Virus record (IMG/VR): IMGVR_UViG_3300037297_000066 | Coordinates: 248,001 to 312,000 of that record | Direction: 5' to 3' (one strand) | DNA length: 64,000 nt | Origin: a virus | Shown here: piece by piece, positions 45,504-52,942 of the stretch | How the letters are laid out: each line of letters opens with the position of its first letter | How positions within the stretch are numbered: the stretch's first letter is position 1 | Notes under the pieces: model-generated | The model's input: the letters and a program-made list of their open reading frames with translations, nothing else | Told to the model about the DNA's origin: nothing | Databases searched by the model: none | Position numbers and translations under genes: made by a program

Positions 45504-45566
45504 CTCAGGGGATAGAGCAGCGGTTTCCTAAACCGAAGATCGGCCGTTCGAATCGGCCCGGGGGTA
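45494..45566 (+). tRNA. tRNA-Arg(CCT)
   Basis: Acceptor GCCCTCG/CGGGGGT, loop TTCCTAA, T loop TTCGAAT. Overlaps the preceding gene; the next ATG is 3 nt after A73-CCG. Confidence 0.9.
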
Positions 45567-45569
45567 CCG

Positions 45570-45992
45570 ATGGACAGAGAGACAAGAGAGTGGCTCTCGG
45601 ACTTGCAACGCAGGTTGTGGGGGTACGGAGCCCTCCCGGTTCGGGACCTTCGTATGAAGGGAGAAGAGTTCCAGAGGGTGTTTGAGCTCATAGAGAGTGA
45701 ACCTTTGCTGACCCAGATGGGATCTTGCAGGTTTGGCTTCTCTTTGTGTATCTCTATCTACGACCATCCCGTCACTCCGGGGGTGCCTCCGATCTTCTTG
45801 TTGGCTATATCCGAAGACCACCTACCCTCCCCATCTAGCTTTGAGCGAATCAATAATGAGTGCGAAGAGTGGAATCGAACAGACTTTGCGTGGGAGCTCT
45901 TCTCACGACACACCCACTCAGACCGAAACCGCCAGTGGCTCGACTTCTACCAGTGGGAAGCCCCTAGGGAACGGTCGCACTACGAGTACTAG
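45570..45992 (+). CDS. hypothetical protein
   Basis: 140 residues. Trp/Glu-rich, mixed alpha/beta, no motif recognised. Directly follows tRNA-Arg. Confidence 0.65.
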   Translation: MDRETREWLSDLQRRLWGYGALPVRDLRMKGEEFQRVFELIESEPLLTQMGSCRFGFSLCISIYDHPVTPGVPPIFLLAISEDHLPSPSSFERINNECEEWNRTDFAWELFSRHTHSDRNRQWLDFYQWEAPRERSHYEY

Positions 45993-46407
45993 GTTCGACT
46001 CAGCGGCCGAATTGTTCGAGGCTGTGAGGGCCTACTCCTTGAGGGGGAAGGAAACCCTGATTGCCTGTGCCAGCTATCACGGGGCTCTGGTGGGCTTCAC
46101 AGTGGCGGACACCAAAGGTCCGGCACCCAGGTGGCTCATCCTCCGAAAGGCTGTCAAAGTGGCAATGGGAGCCTCTACGGACGAAGATGAGCGGGGGTGG
46201 CTCAGGAAGTTGCTCAGCTACCAAGGTAGGAGGGAGTTGATCCCCTGGATCCTGGGTGAGGACGACAAGAAAAAACCGGCCAGAAGGTCTATTGGTAAGA
46301 CCATAGAAAAGGCACCCGATCCCCCAGTGAAAGCTGGACTGGAGATCGAGCCTGATGTAGATCTGAGTCTGGAAGAGATGTTCGACCTGCTTGATTCAGA
46401 TGATTGA
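45856..46407 (+). CDS. hypothetical protein, start uncertain
   Basis: Convincing sequence begins near RFDSAAELFEAVRAY (about nt 45995); ATG 45856 would overlap the previous gene by 137 nt, while TTG/GTG starts near 46012-46024 avoid it. Ends in an acidic helix (LEEMFDLLDSDD). Unknown function. Confidence 0.6.
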   Translation: MSAKSGIEQTLRGSSSHDTPTQTETASGSTSTSGKPLGNGRTTSTRFDSAAELFEAVRAYSLRGKETLIACASYHGALVGFTVADTKGPAPRWLILRKAVKVAMGASTDEDERGWLRKLLSYQGRRELIPWILGEDDKKKPARRSIGKTIEKAPDPPVKAGLEIEPDVDLSLEEMFDLLDSDD

Positions 46408-46420
46408 GAGCAGGTGATTT

Positions 46421-46497
46421 CGCGGAGTGGAGCAGTCTGGTAGCTCGTTGGGCTCATAACCCAGAGGCCGTAGGTTCGAATCCTACCTCCGCAACCA
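46421..46497 (+). tRNA. initiator tRNA-fMet(CAT)
   Basis: Acceptor CGCGGAG/CTCCGCA with the C1-A72 mismatch, anticodon stem ending GGG/CCC, loop CTCATAA, encoded CCA: all initiator identity features. Confidence 0.95.
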
Positions 46498-46679
46498 AAC
46501 CAGGGCAGAGGGTGACGCTGTCACGCTAGCAGCAGCCGCTCCCCCGAGGCCCTGGGAAGCTGTATTGAGAACCGCCGCTTGGTCAGACTTCCCCGTCAGG
46601 ACTTGGCCTAATAAGCGTAGCAACTCTCGGCGGCTTTCCTTTCTCACCTAGTTCGGGGAGGTGGGAGAGGTCACTATTT
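46498..46679 (+). ncRNA. structured spacer RNA
   Basis: Hairpin CCAGGGC/GCCCTGG (46502-46557) and CCGCCG/CGGCGG (about 46571-46634) with smaller inner stems. No gene or tRNA signature. Confidence 0.35.
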
Positions 46680-46756
46680 GGGATCGTAGCTCAATTTGGG
46701 AGAGCACTGCGTTCGCAATGCAGGAGTTAGGGGTTCAAGTCCCCTCGGTTCCACCA
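46680..46756 (+). tRNA. tRNA-Ala(CGC)
   Basis: Acceptor GGGATCG/CGGTTCC, loop TTCGCAA, T loop TTCAAGT, encoded CCA. Confidence 0.92.
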
Positions 46757-46818
46757 TTGCTAGTTGGCCTGAGGTCTGCTTAACTAGGGCTATGCCTGCG
46801 AGGTACATACCCCCGTAA

Positions 46819-46846
46819 GGCGCCTCCTTCCAAGAAAGGAGGTGCC
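46819..46846 (+). promoter_or_regulatory. hairpin sequestering a ribosome-binding site
   Basis: 11-bp arms GGCGCCTCCTT / AAGGAGGTGCC; the second arm contains a perfect AGGAGG 6 nt before GTG 46849. Translation should depend on opening this hairpin. Confidence 0.6.
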
Positions 46847-46848
46847 TA

Positions 46849-46950
46849 GTGCGGTACTGCAGGTTCTGCGAACTTGCTTCCCTGCTAGCTGGTCGGCCCT
46901 ACATGTGTCGGCCTTGTTGGCGGAAGCTGTTTCGCAACAAGAAAGGTTGA
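46849..46950 (+). CDS. tiny zinc-ribbon protein
   Basis: 33 residues from GTG: RYCRFCELASLLAG then YMCRPCWRKLFRNKKG. Two CxxC pairs spaced as in a zinc ribbon, perfect AGGAGG. Similar in style to the protein at 49797. Confidence 0.6.
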   Translation: MRYCRFCELASLLAGRPYMCRPCWRKLFRNKKG

Positions 46951-46991
46951 TTTCCCTCGGGAGTGGGCTAAGGCTCGCTCCCGTTGTATTT

Positions 46992-47067
46992 GGGGTCATA
47001 GCTCAGCTGGGAGAGCGCCTGTCTGGCAGACAGGAGGTCGGGAGTTCGATCCTCCCTGGCTCCACCA
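46992..47067 (+). tRNA. tRNA-Ala(GGC)
   Basis: Acceptor GGGGTCA/TGGCTCC, loop CTGGCAG, T loop TTCGATC, encoded CCA. Confidence 0.93.
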
Positions 47068-47094
47068 AACTTTCTATTGAAAGCCTCTGGTGCA

Positions 47095-47262
47095 ATGCAC
47101 GAAGAATTCCCAATTGTTACCTGTGGGTCCTGTGATGCTTGGTGGCATCAAGGAGAAATACCCTGGCATTACCCGGGGTGCTCTGTGTCAGAGAACGTGG
47201 GCCCCACGGCTTCTGGGAGTGAGTACGAGGAAGGTATCGGGGTGAGGCAGGATCATGAGTAG
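47095..47262 (+). CDS. small zinc-binding protein
   Basis: 55 residues from ATG 47095. CGSCDAWWHQGEIPWHYPGC has C-x2-C-x4-H..H-x3-C. Overlaps the next gene by 8 nt. Confidence 0.55.
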   Translation: MHEEFPIVTCGSCDAWWHQGEIPWHYPGCSVSENVGPTASGSEYEEGIGVRQDHE

Positions 47263-47707
47263 CGAAATCGCTAGACGAGTCGCTCTTCGATACAAGCAGA
47301 AGGGTGTTGCCAAGCGAAAGCGGAAGCAGCAGTACCGTCGTACCAAGATCAAATCCCGTCGTCAGAGCAAGAAGTGGCGGGCCACCCATCGAGGTGAGGT
47401 CAAGCGTTACCGTCGCAAGGTCAAGGTCAACCCGATGCAGCACCGGCTCCGGAAGCGAGCTGGTATCGACCTGACTCAAACCGAGCCCATCGAGTTCTGG
47501 GACTTGGAAACGAACCAAGGCGGAGAGGTCCAGGGCATCACTGAGGATGCTGTTGAGGCTGTAGTGGATGGGGAGACCCGCTACTACGATCCCATCGACT
47601 TTCTGGAATCTGTAGCCTTCCTGTTCGAAGATGACGAGGAAGAACTCTACGATCTTCTCGATCCTCTATTCGGGGAAGACTCCGAGGAGGATGACACGCC
47701 GCAGTAG
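47255..47707 (+). CDS. VALRYK-tag protein with basic and acidic halves
   Basis: 150 residues. N-terminus MSSEIARRVALRYKQKG, followed by a very basic region (residues about 18-70), then an acidic half ending EDSEEDDTPQ. The polarised charge suggests nucleic-acid packing with a self-masking tail. Stop codon lies inside tRNA-Thr(TGT). Confidence 0.72.
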   Translation: MSSEIARRVALRYKQKGVAKRKRKQQYRRTKIKSRRQSKKWRATHRGEVKRYRRKVKVNPMQHRLRKRAGIDLTQTEPIEFWDLETNQGGEVQGITEDAVEAVVDGETRYYDPIDFLESVAFLFEDDEEELYDLLDPLFGEDSEEDDTPQ

Positions 47708-47770
47708 CTCAAATGGTAGAGCTCCGGTTTTGTAAACCGGTGGTTGGGGGTTCAAGTCCTCTCTGCGGCT
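47698..47770 (+). tRNA. tRNA-Thr(TGT)
   Basis: Acceptor GCCGCAG/CTGCGGC, loop TTTGTAA, T loop TTCAAGT. First 10 nt overlap the preceding gene. Confidence 0.92.
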
Positions 47771-47774
47771 CCGT

Positions 47775-47785
47775 TGGTGTATAGT
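47775..47785 (+). promoter_or_regulatory. GGTGTA-type putative promoter
   Basis: TGGTGTATAGT, 6 nt before ATG 47792. Confidence 0.6.
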
Positions 47786-47791
47786 GGTACC

Positions 47792-48118
47792 ATGACAATC
47801 CCCAGGAAGAGTTCGAGGAACATTCGGGTCGAGGGTAAGAAGTACCGGTGGATGGTTTCATCCCGTCGGCAGGGTTGTGACAAGCGCCTGACCGTGGAAT
47901 CGACCGACCGGAAGTTCCTTCAGGTGATCTTGCGAGCCAGGGAGATGTGCGACGAGACTGGGAAGATTTTGCCTTCTGTGGACGAGGTTCCCAAGACCAC
48001 TCTCACTCCCAAGGAAGTGGCAACCATCATCGTGGAGGCCCATCGACAAGGGTGGCCTGGGAGTGACCTGAAGGGGTTCAAACCGTCCGCCAGCTTGAGA
48101 GACTTCTTGGTCTTGTGA
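47792..48118 (+). CDS. hypothetical integrase-N-terminus-like protein
   Basis: 108 residues from ATG 47792. Strand-rich N-terminus (NIRVEGKKYRWMVSSRRQG, then KRLTVESTD) and a C-terminal helix ending KPSASLRDFLVL. The beginning resembles AP2-like/integrase DNA-binding segments, weakly. No ribosome-binding site. Confidence 0.6.
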   Translation: MTIPRKSSRNIRVEGKKYRWMVSSRRQGCDKRLTVESTDRKFLQVILRAREMCDETGKILPSVDEVPKTTLTPKEVATIIVEAHRQGWPGSDLKGFKPSASLRDFLVL

Positions 48119-48408
48119 TTCGGCCCGTCTGTGACTCTTGCCACCAGGAGCTCAAGGTTCCTGGTGCGATCTTGCTGGGACCTGTAGTAGGTCTCCAGAA
48201 GCGCCGGAAGTATCATCTGTGTGTGGGGTGCTATGAGCGGCTCAGGAGCTGTCTCAAGCCATGCCACGCTTGTTTGGTCGAGGGTTCTGGAGCTCTGCTC
48301 ATCAGTCCCCCCGATGAGGCGGAGATGGTGAAGTTCCGGAACGTTTGCTTAGCTTGTTGCCATCGGTGCGTGGCTCCGATGGGTATTGCCGTCGTGGCTC
48401 AAAGGTAG
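48115..48408 (+). CDS. cysteine-rich zinc protein
   Basis: 97 residues from GTG 48115, 4-nt overlap with the previous gene. CDSCHQEL, CVGC, CHAC and CLACCHRC give enough ligands for two zinc sites. Its last 21 nt are also tRNA-Thr(GGT). Confidence 0.65.
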   Translation: MIRPVCDSCHQELKVPGAILLGPVVGLQKRRKYHLCVGCYERLRSCLKPCHACLVEGSGALLISPPDEAEMVKFRNVCLACCHRCVAPMGIAVVAQR

Positions 48409-48459
48409 AGCACGTCCTTGGTAAGGACGGGGTTGAGAGTTCGATTCTCTCCGACGGCT
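48388..48459 (+). tRNA. tRNA-Thr(GGT)
   Basis: Acceptor GCCGTCG/CGACGGC, loop TTGGTAA, T loop TTCGATT. Confidence 0.92.
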
Positions 48460-48509
48460 CTGGCTGAATTGTGAGAACATCTAGCCGAGCTGGGGTGAGG
48501 CCCAGCATT

Positions 48510-48581
48510 GCGGACGTAACTCAATGGTAGAGTCCCTGCTTCCCATGCAGGCGGTTGCGAGTTCGAATCTCGTCGTCCGCT
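48510..48581 (+). tRNA. tRNA-Gly(CCC)
   Basis: Acceptor GCGGACG/CGTCCGC, loop TTCCCAT, T loop TTCGAAT. Confidence 0.92.
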
Positions 48582-48953
48582 CTACTTGGAGACGATAGCC
48601 CCACCTTGACCACAGTTGGGGCAAGGGAAGGTGGGGTCGTAGATGTTTCCTTCCTCATCCCCCACGAATCCACACTTGGGACATCCTCTGAGGGAGGCGG
48701 TCTTGGCCATGGCTAGGTCTAGAGAGCCCCGTGGGCCTACGATCTTCCCGTCCTCGATAGGCCACCCTTTCTGGATGGCCAAACGTACAACTTCCCGTCC
48801 TCGTACGATGGCATCAGCGATGTCTTCGGCGAGCCCTTTCCCTAGACCTGTAGCAGATCGGATCACCTCTTTGAGGCGTTCGACTTTGTGCTTCTTGGTC
48901 TCTTTCTTTTGGTATCGGAAAGCCACTCTCTGAGCTATGTTGGTGTAGTCCAT
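48582..48953 (-). CDS. VAFRYQ-tag zinc-ribbon protein
   Basis: 123 residues from ATG 48953. N-terminus MDYTNIAQRVAFRYQKKE is the recurrent tag; a helical middle; a C-terminal zinc ribbon CPKCGFVGDEEG ... CPNCGQGG. Stop abuts tRNA-Gly on the other strand. Confidence 0.75.
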   Translation of the reverse strand: MDYTNIAQRVAFRYQKKETKKHKVERLKEVIRSATGLGKGLAEDIADAIVRGREVVRLAIQKGWPIEDGKIVGPRGSLDLAMAKTASLRGCPKCGFVGDEEGNIYDPTFPCPNCGQGGAIVSK

Positions 48954-48980
48954 CATGGGAGAATGGCTATAGGTAGATTT

Positions 48981-49052
48981 GACCTGGTTCGATGGCTCGG
49001 CGACGGGTCTGCAAAACCCGTTTCGAGGGTTCAATTCCCTCCCAGGTCTCCA
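48981..49052 (+). tRNA. tRNA-Cys(GCA)
   Basis: Acceptor GACCTGG/CCAGGTC, loop CTGCAAA, T loop TTCAATT, encoded CCA. Confidence 0.92.
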
Positions 49053-49053
49053 T

Positions 49054-49129
49054 GCCCTCGTAGCACAATGGATAGTGCATCAGCCTTCTAAGCTGCAGGT
49101 TGCAGGTTCGAGTCCTGCCGGGGGTGCCA
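49054..49129 (+). tRNA. tRNA-Arg(TCT)
   Basis: Acceptor GCCCTCG/CGGGGGT, loop CTTCTAA, T loop TTCGAGT, encoded CCA, which also begins the ribosome-binding site of the next gene. Confidence 0.92.
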
Positions 49130-49141
49130 AGGAGAAGCGTC

Positions 49142-49609
49142 GTGGAAATCGAGAGAAAGTGGCGTCTGAAAACCCTACCCAGTCGTACCTTGTTCGAGTC
49201 TTGGGCCATGCTGGAGCAGGCTTACTTGATCTCTTCCGATGGGGAGCTTCGAGTCAGGCGTTTCGGAGACGACTTTTTCCTTACGATCAAAGGTCCAGGA
49301 TCTATTGTCCGTAGGGATTGGGAAAAACCGATCCCTGCGTGGGCATACCTTTTGGTCCAGAAACATTGTGTTGGCAGTCTGATCACAAAGACCCGCTACT
49401 TCTCTGAGAATTCTAAGATTGAAGTAGACGAATACCACGGACATCTTGAGGGTCTGGTGATCCTAGAATGTGAGTTTCCTAGCTTGGAAAAGGCAGAGGA
49501 GTTCGAGTTTCCTGGTTGGGCTGGAGAGGCTGTGGAGGTGACAGAGGAACCTGCCTACAAGAACAAGAACTTAGCTCTGCTGAAATCTGTTCCAGTTTGG
49601 CCCGAGTGA
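49142..49609 (+). CDS. CYTH-domain phosphohydrolase (triphosphatase-like)
   Basis: 155 residues from GTG 49142 (AAGGAG upstream). N-terminal EIERKWRLKTLP is the CYTH ExExK signature; LRVRRFGDDFFLTIKGPG and KTRYFSENSKIEVDEYHG supply the alternating basic/acidic tunnel strands; VILECEFPSLEKAEEF is the closing strand. Members hydrolyse inorganic triphosphate or RNA 5'-triphosphates or act as adenylate cyclases. A role on RNA ends would fit the neighbourhood, unproven. Confidence 0.9.
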   Translation: MEIERKWRLKTLPSRTLFESWAMLEQAYLISSDGELRVRRFGDDFFLTIKGPGSIVRRDWEKPIPAWAYLLVQKHCVGSLITKTRYFSENSKIEVDEYHGHLEGLVILECEFPSLEKAEEFEFPGWAGEAVEVTEEPAYKNKNLALLKSVPVWPE

Positions 49610-49625
49610 AGTTTCGGGCTTACAC

Positions 49626-49701
49626 GCCCCAGTAGCTCAAAGGATAGAGCACCGGCCTTCGAAGCCGTTGGTTGCAGGTTCGACTCCTGCCTGGGGTACC
49701 A
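49626..49701 (+). tRNA. tRNA-Arg(TCG)
   Basis: Acceptor GCCCCAG/CTGGGGT, loop CTTCGAA, T loop TTCGACT, encoded CCA. Confidence 0.92.
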
Positions 49702-49702
49702 C

Positions 49703-49780
49703 ACTTCCCCTCGTCCCGCCGGAATGCGGGCACAGGTCTACGAAATCTGTTGGTCTCGGTTCGACTCCGAGCGGGGGGTC
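49703..49780 (+). tRNA. atypical tRNA-Arg(ACG)
   Basis: Anticodon stem CAGGT/ATCTG with loop CTACGAA (ACG) and T arm CTCGG-TTCGACT-CCGAG are good; acceptor ACTTCCC/GGGGGGT needs two wobbles, D stem CCGC/GCGG with an extended linker. It contains TCCCGCCGG like the permuted genes. Confidence 0.6.
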
Positions 49781-49796
49781 TAGTATATTGGCCTGG

Positions 49797-50015
49797 ATGA
49801 AATGCGTTACTTGCGGCGTCATCTACCTGCCTTGGAAAGGGGAGGACTTCGCTGGGTTCGCTGCCAGGTACCAGTGCCGTCCTTGCTTCAATCGGTCGTG
49901 GGAGAACTTCCTACGGTTGAGAGAAGAGTATCAGAGGTTGGTGACTTCAGGGATTCACCCTAAGGTTGCTGATCGAATGATGCAAAGAAGAATCTCCTCG
50001 TCTCAGCGGAACTGA
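49797..50015 (+). CDS. small zinc-ribbon protein
   Basis: 72 residues from ATG 49797. CVTCGVIYLP and CRPCFNRSW form a zinc ribbon followed by a helix. TAGTATATT upstream may be a -10 element. The last 22 nt overlap tRNA-Arg(CCG). Confidence 0.65.
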   Translation: MKCVTCGVIYLPWKGEDFAGFAARYQCRPCFNRSWENFLRLREEYQRLVTSGIHPKVADRMMQRRISSSQRN

Positions 50016-50067
50016 GCACGGGTTTCCGAAGCCCGTTGACTGGGTTCAACTCCCAGCGGGGAGGCCA
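49994..50067 (+). tRNA. tRNA-Arg(CCG)
   Basis: Acceptor CTCCTCG/CGGGGAG, D stem TCAG/CTGA, anticodon stem CGGGT/GCCCG, loop TTCCGAA, T loop TTCAACT, G73, encoded CCA. Confidence 0.85.
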
Positions 50068-50127
50068 TTGACAGTCTCTGTGAGGCTGTGTAAGCTTTCT
50101 CAAAAGCGCAAGGTGGATGGCCGAGCG

Positions 50128-50144
50128 CTCCTGACTGAAAGGAG
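50128..50144 (+). promoter_or_regulatory. hairpin over ribosome-binding site
   Basis: CTCCT / AGGAG around GACTGAA; the second arm is the ribosome-binding site 6 nt before ATG 50151. The upstream GGTGGATGGCCGAGCG looks like a tRNA 5' half, so this may be a reused tRNA remnant. Confidence 0.45.
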
Positions 50145-50150
50145 TGACTG

Positions 50151-50348
50151 ATGCAAAACATCCACGTTCATCGCTATGATAGCCCCGCTTACTACACCGG
50201 ATGGATCATGCCCGAGGATCGTTCCTGGATCGTGTTCATAGATCAGGAAGGTCAAGCCACCTTCTGGAGGCGTGTAGAGAAGTCCCCTTCTGAGGGTAGG
50301 GTGGACCATTCGTACGTAAATGTGGAAGACTCTACTCTTCCCTCCTAG
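50151..50348 (+). CDS. hypothetical protein
   Basis: 65 residues, strand-rich, with HRYDSPAYYTGWIM and WIVFIDQEGQATFWRR. Converges with the response regulator gene (17-nt overlap). Unknown. Confidence 0.6.
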   Translation: MQNIHVHRYDSPAYYTGWIMPEDRSWIVFIDQEGQATFWRRVEKSPSEGRVDHSYVNVEDSTLPS

Positions 50349-50784
50349 GGTCGCTGGGAGGAATAGAGTCTGGTCGGGGAGGCAGCGTTGCTACGTTGCA
50401 CCAGAAGAGTTGGATGACCTCAACGGTTTTTTGCAGAGCGTCGAATCCGAGAGGTTTTCGGATGTAGGCGTTGCAGCCGGTGGCGTATGCCTTCCTGACA
50501 TCCTCTTGAGAGTTTGAGTTCGTGAGGATTATCACGGGCAGAGCTCTGAGTCGGGGGTTTTTCCTGATTTCCTTCAGAACTTCCAAGCCATTGTACTTCG
50601 GGATGTTCAGATCCAAGAGGACCAAATCTGGTCTAGGAGAGTAGTCCTTAAGGTGGCGGAGGGCGGCTTCTCCGTCAGTTTCCACGTGAAGAGTGTGGTC
50701 GATAGCTGACTCTTCTAGGGCCAGCTGGACCAACTCCACATCACGGGAATTGTCTTCAATCAGGAGAATGCGGAAGTGACTCAT
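50332..50784 (-). CDS. response regulator (single receiver domain)
   Basis: 150 residues from ATG 50784. Acidic pair E10-D11, phosphoacceptor D58 in VLLDLNIP, T/S in IILTNS, and K in YIRKPLGF complete the receiver fold; the form is close to cyanobacterial Rcp1-type regulators. No output domain, only a Pro/Arg tail. Overlaps the kinase gene by 29 nt, so the two are a unit. Confidence 0.93.
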   Translation of the reverse strand: MSHFRILLIEDNSRDVELVQLALEESAIDHTLHVETDGEAALRHLKDYSPRPDLVLLDLNIPKYNGLEVLKEIRKNPRLRALPVIILTNSNSQEDVRKAYATGCNAYIRKPLGFDALQKTVEVIQLFWCNVATLPPRPDSIPPSDPRREE

Positions 50785-51823
50785 TTTGTGCCGGGAGGGT
50801 GAAGTGGAAAACAGTCCCTTGATTGGGCTCTGATTCGGTCCATATCTTACCCCCATGGTGTTCGACGACACGTTTGACTATGGCCAGTCCAATCCCCGTT
50901 CCTGGATACTGTTCAACAGTGTACAGACGGGTGAATACTCCGAAGATTCGGTTGGCATGCCTCATGTCGAAGCCGATTCCATTGTCCCTCACCGAAATGA
51001 GCCATTTGTGGTCATTGAAAGGCTTTGCGGTAACTTCGATTCTGGGGGGTCCCTTTCGATACTTGATGCTGTTGGAGAACAGATTCTGGAAGACTTGAGC
51101 CACCATGCTACGGTCGCCTTGGATGATGGGCAGGTCAGGGTCTAACTGGAACACTACGCCTGACTCTTTGACGTACCGTACTAAAGCCTTTTTGGCTTCC
51201 TCGATGGCTTGTCGGAGGGGGAAGGTCTTTTGGAGGTTGACTCGGCTGGCCCTTGAGAAGGAAAGCAAGTCTTCGATCTTCTGCGCCATGTGTTCGGTGC
51301 TGGAGATGATCTCGTCCAGGAAGTGTTTCTCTTCTTCCCCTAGGCTGTCGTAGACCCGTCGCTTGAGCAGGGTAGCAAATCCGGCTATGGCAGTGACAGG
51401 TTCTCGGAGGTCATGCGAGGTAATGTAGGCGAACTGATCTAGGTCGTCACTCTGTCGTTGCAGGTTGTTCTGCAGCGTTTTCAGGGTGTTTAGATCTTGC
51501 AGCTCTATGAGATAGTACCCTTGGTTGCTGGGGATCTTGGCTACTGTGACCAGAGCATGGAACGTGGATCCATCCCCTTTCACGTACTTTCTCTCCGCTG
51601 GCTCTCTCAAAGGCAGTGTGATGCTGTGCCCTTGTTTGGCGAACTGGTTGAGAGGTTTGCCTACCAGATACTCAGGCTTCTCTTTTAGGAGCACGCACAA
51701 CCGTCGGTTGGCAGCAATGATGGTGCCTTTCTGGTCGAGTACAGCTTGGGCTAGGTGAGATCCTTGGAAAGCCGCCCTACAAAGAAACTCGGCCGTGTTG
51801 TTCCTGCAGAAAGGCTCAGTCAT
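50756..51823 (-). CDS. PAS-domain sensor histidine kinase
   Basis: 355 residues. PAS-like domain (residues about 20-110), HisKA with phospho-acceptor H137 in TSHDLREPV, and HATPase: N box FSNSIKY, DNGIGFD, GTGIGLAIVKR. No transmembrane segment, so a soluble sensor. Starts 8 nt inside the end of the upstream regulator. A complete kinase is rare in phage genomes. Confidence 0.95.
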   Translation of the reverse strand: MTEPFCRNNTAEFLCRAAFQGSHLAQAVLDQKGTIIAANRRLCVLLKEKPEYLVGKPLNQFAKQGHSITLPLREPAERKYVKGDGSTFHALVTVAKIPSNQGYYLIELQDLNTLKTLQNNLQRQSDDLDQFAYITSHDLREPVTAIAGFATLLKRRVYDSLGEEEKHFLDEIISSTEHMAQKIEDLLSFSRASRVNLQKTFPLRQAIEEAKKALVRYVKESGVVFQLDPDLPIIQGDRSMVAQVFQNLFSNSIKYRKGPPRIEVTAKPFNDHKWLISVRDNGIGFDMRHANRIFGVFTRLYTVEQYPGTGIGLAIVKRVVEHHGGKIWTESEPNQGTVFHFTLPAQNESLPHSPD

Positions 51824-52748
51824 GGGAGGAAGAGGGGCTCCAAAACTTCAACATGCTGGATTGGACGCTAGCATAATACGTGGCCCCGGCTCCTGCCAGC
51901 ACCCCCAGCAAAGTCAGGATTCCCAAGATGACTTTGGTACGGTTGTGCATCTTGGTGGTTTGAATCTGCGTTTGGTGGCCCGTCACGACTTCCTGCAGGT
52001 CCAGCATTGAAGGGCGATCGGCTTCGAGGTTGGTAACCCTTTCCTCTAGATTCTTGTGGTCGTTGACTAGTACATCTACCTGGGTACGCATCGAGGGCCG
52101 GTTGGAGTGTCCTTGAAGGATCTCCTTATCCAGCACTTGAAGCATCTTCATCATGATGTCTTGCTGAGTCTCGATCTTGACGACGGTTTTCCCCTGTTCT
52201 TGCATGTGCGTGTAGATGTTCCTGGACAGGTCGGCTACGGCTGCTGAGGTTTCGACCGTTCTGCTGGAGATGGCTTGATGTTCTCCACTTTGGTGAGCCA
52301 TTAGCAGAGCGGCTTTGGTTCGCTCCACCTTCTTGACCAACGTAGCTTCTGCAGGGGGTACCCGAATACTGGTTCGGCATTTTTCTATGGCGAACATGAT
52401 TCGACGGAAGATCTCTTCCGCTTCTGTGTAGTTCTTGACGATGTAGTCGGCCGCCCCGTCCTTGACCATGTTCAGGGCCAACTTACGGTCCTGGTTATGG
52501 GTCATGATGATGATCGGTACATCAGGAAACCTTTGGTGGAGGGTTTGGAAGGTTTCCTTGCCGGCCGAGTCAGGGAGGGAAAGGTCCAAGATCACCACAT
52601 CTATGGGCATCCTGGTCAATTGCTTGACAGCCTCTTCCAGATTGCAGGCTTCCAGGATCTCGGATCGATCGGTGGCGAACCGTTCTTCCAGCAGGTATCG
52701 CAGCAGCTCCCGGTCTGTCCGGGAATCTTCAACCATTAGCAGTCGCAT
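51816..52748 (-). CDS. response-regulator receiver with C-terminal membrane segment
   Basis: 310 residues from ATG 52748. Receiver: E7-D8, D55 in VVILDLSLPD, IIMTHNQ, YIVKNY. Residues about 140-260 form coiled-coil helices resembling a chemotaxis-type or signalling helix; a single hydrophobic span (VILGILTLLGVLAGAGATYY, about 273-292) near the C-terminus probably anchors it in the membrane. First gene of the two-component unit. Confidence 0.88.
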   Translation of the reverse strand: MRLLMVEDSRTDRELLRYLLEERFATDRSEILEACNLEEAVKQLTRMPIDVVILDLSLPDSAGKETFQTLHQRFPDVPIIIMTHNQDRKLALNMVKDGAADYIVKNYTEAEEIFRRIMFAIEKCRTSIRVPPAEATLVKKVERTKAALLMAHQSGEHQAISSRTVETSAAVADLSRNIYTHMQEQGKTVVKIETQQDIMMKMLQVLDKEILQGHSNRPSMRTQVDVLVNDHKNLEERVTNLEADRPSMLDLQEVVTGHQTQIQTTKMHNRTKVILGILTLLGVLAGAGATYYASVQSSMLKFWSPSSSHD

Positions 52749-52782
52749 GTTCGCTAGTGAGGTTTTACAAGTGTTTTTCTCG

Positions 52783-52803
52783 GTGTACCAACATGGTACC
52801 TGG
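52783..52803. promoter_or_regulatory. operator-like palindrome / GGTGTA promoter
   Basis: GTACC-AACAT-GGTAC inverted repeat, same centre as the palindrome at 5787-5811; includes CGGTGTACC on the plus strand and lies 35 nt upstream of the minus-strand regulator gene. Confidence 0.45.
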
Positions 52804-52869
52804 TCCTGTGGGTGTCCATATTTGACCACCGTTTGGTCGGATCTGACCGTAATCGGCTGGTCGGGCAAT

Positions 52870-52942
52870 GCGAGGCGAGCGAGCTGGTGAACGCACCTCT
52901 CTCACACAGAGGATCCGCTGGGTTCGATCCCCAGGTCTCGCA
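52870..52942 (+). tRNA. tRNA-Val(CAC)
   Basis: Acceptor GCGAGGC/GTCTCGC, anticodon stem CCTCT/AGAGG, loop CTCACAC, T loop TTCGATC. Confidence 0.88.
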
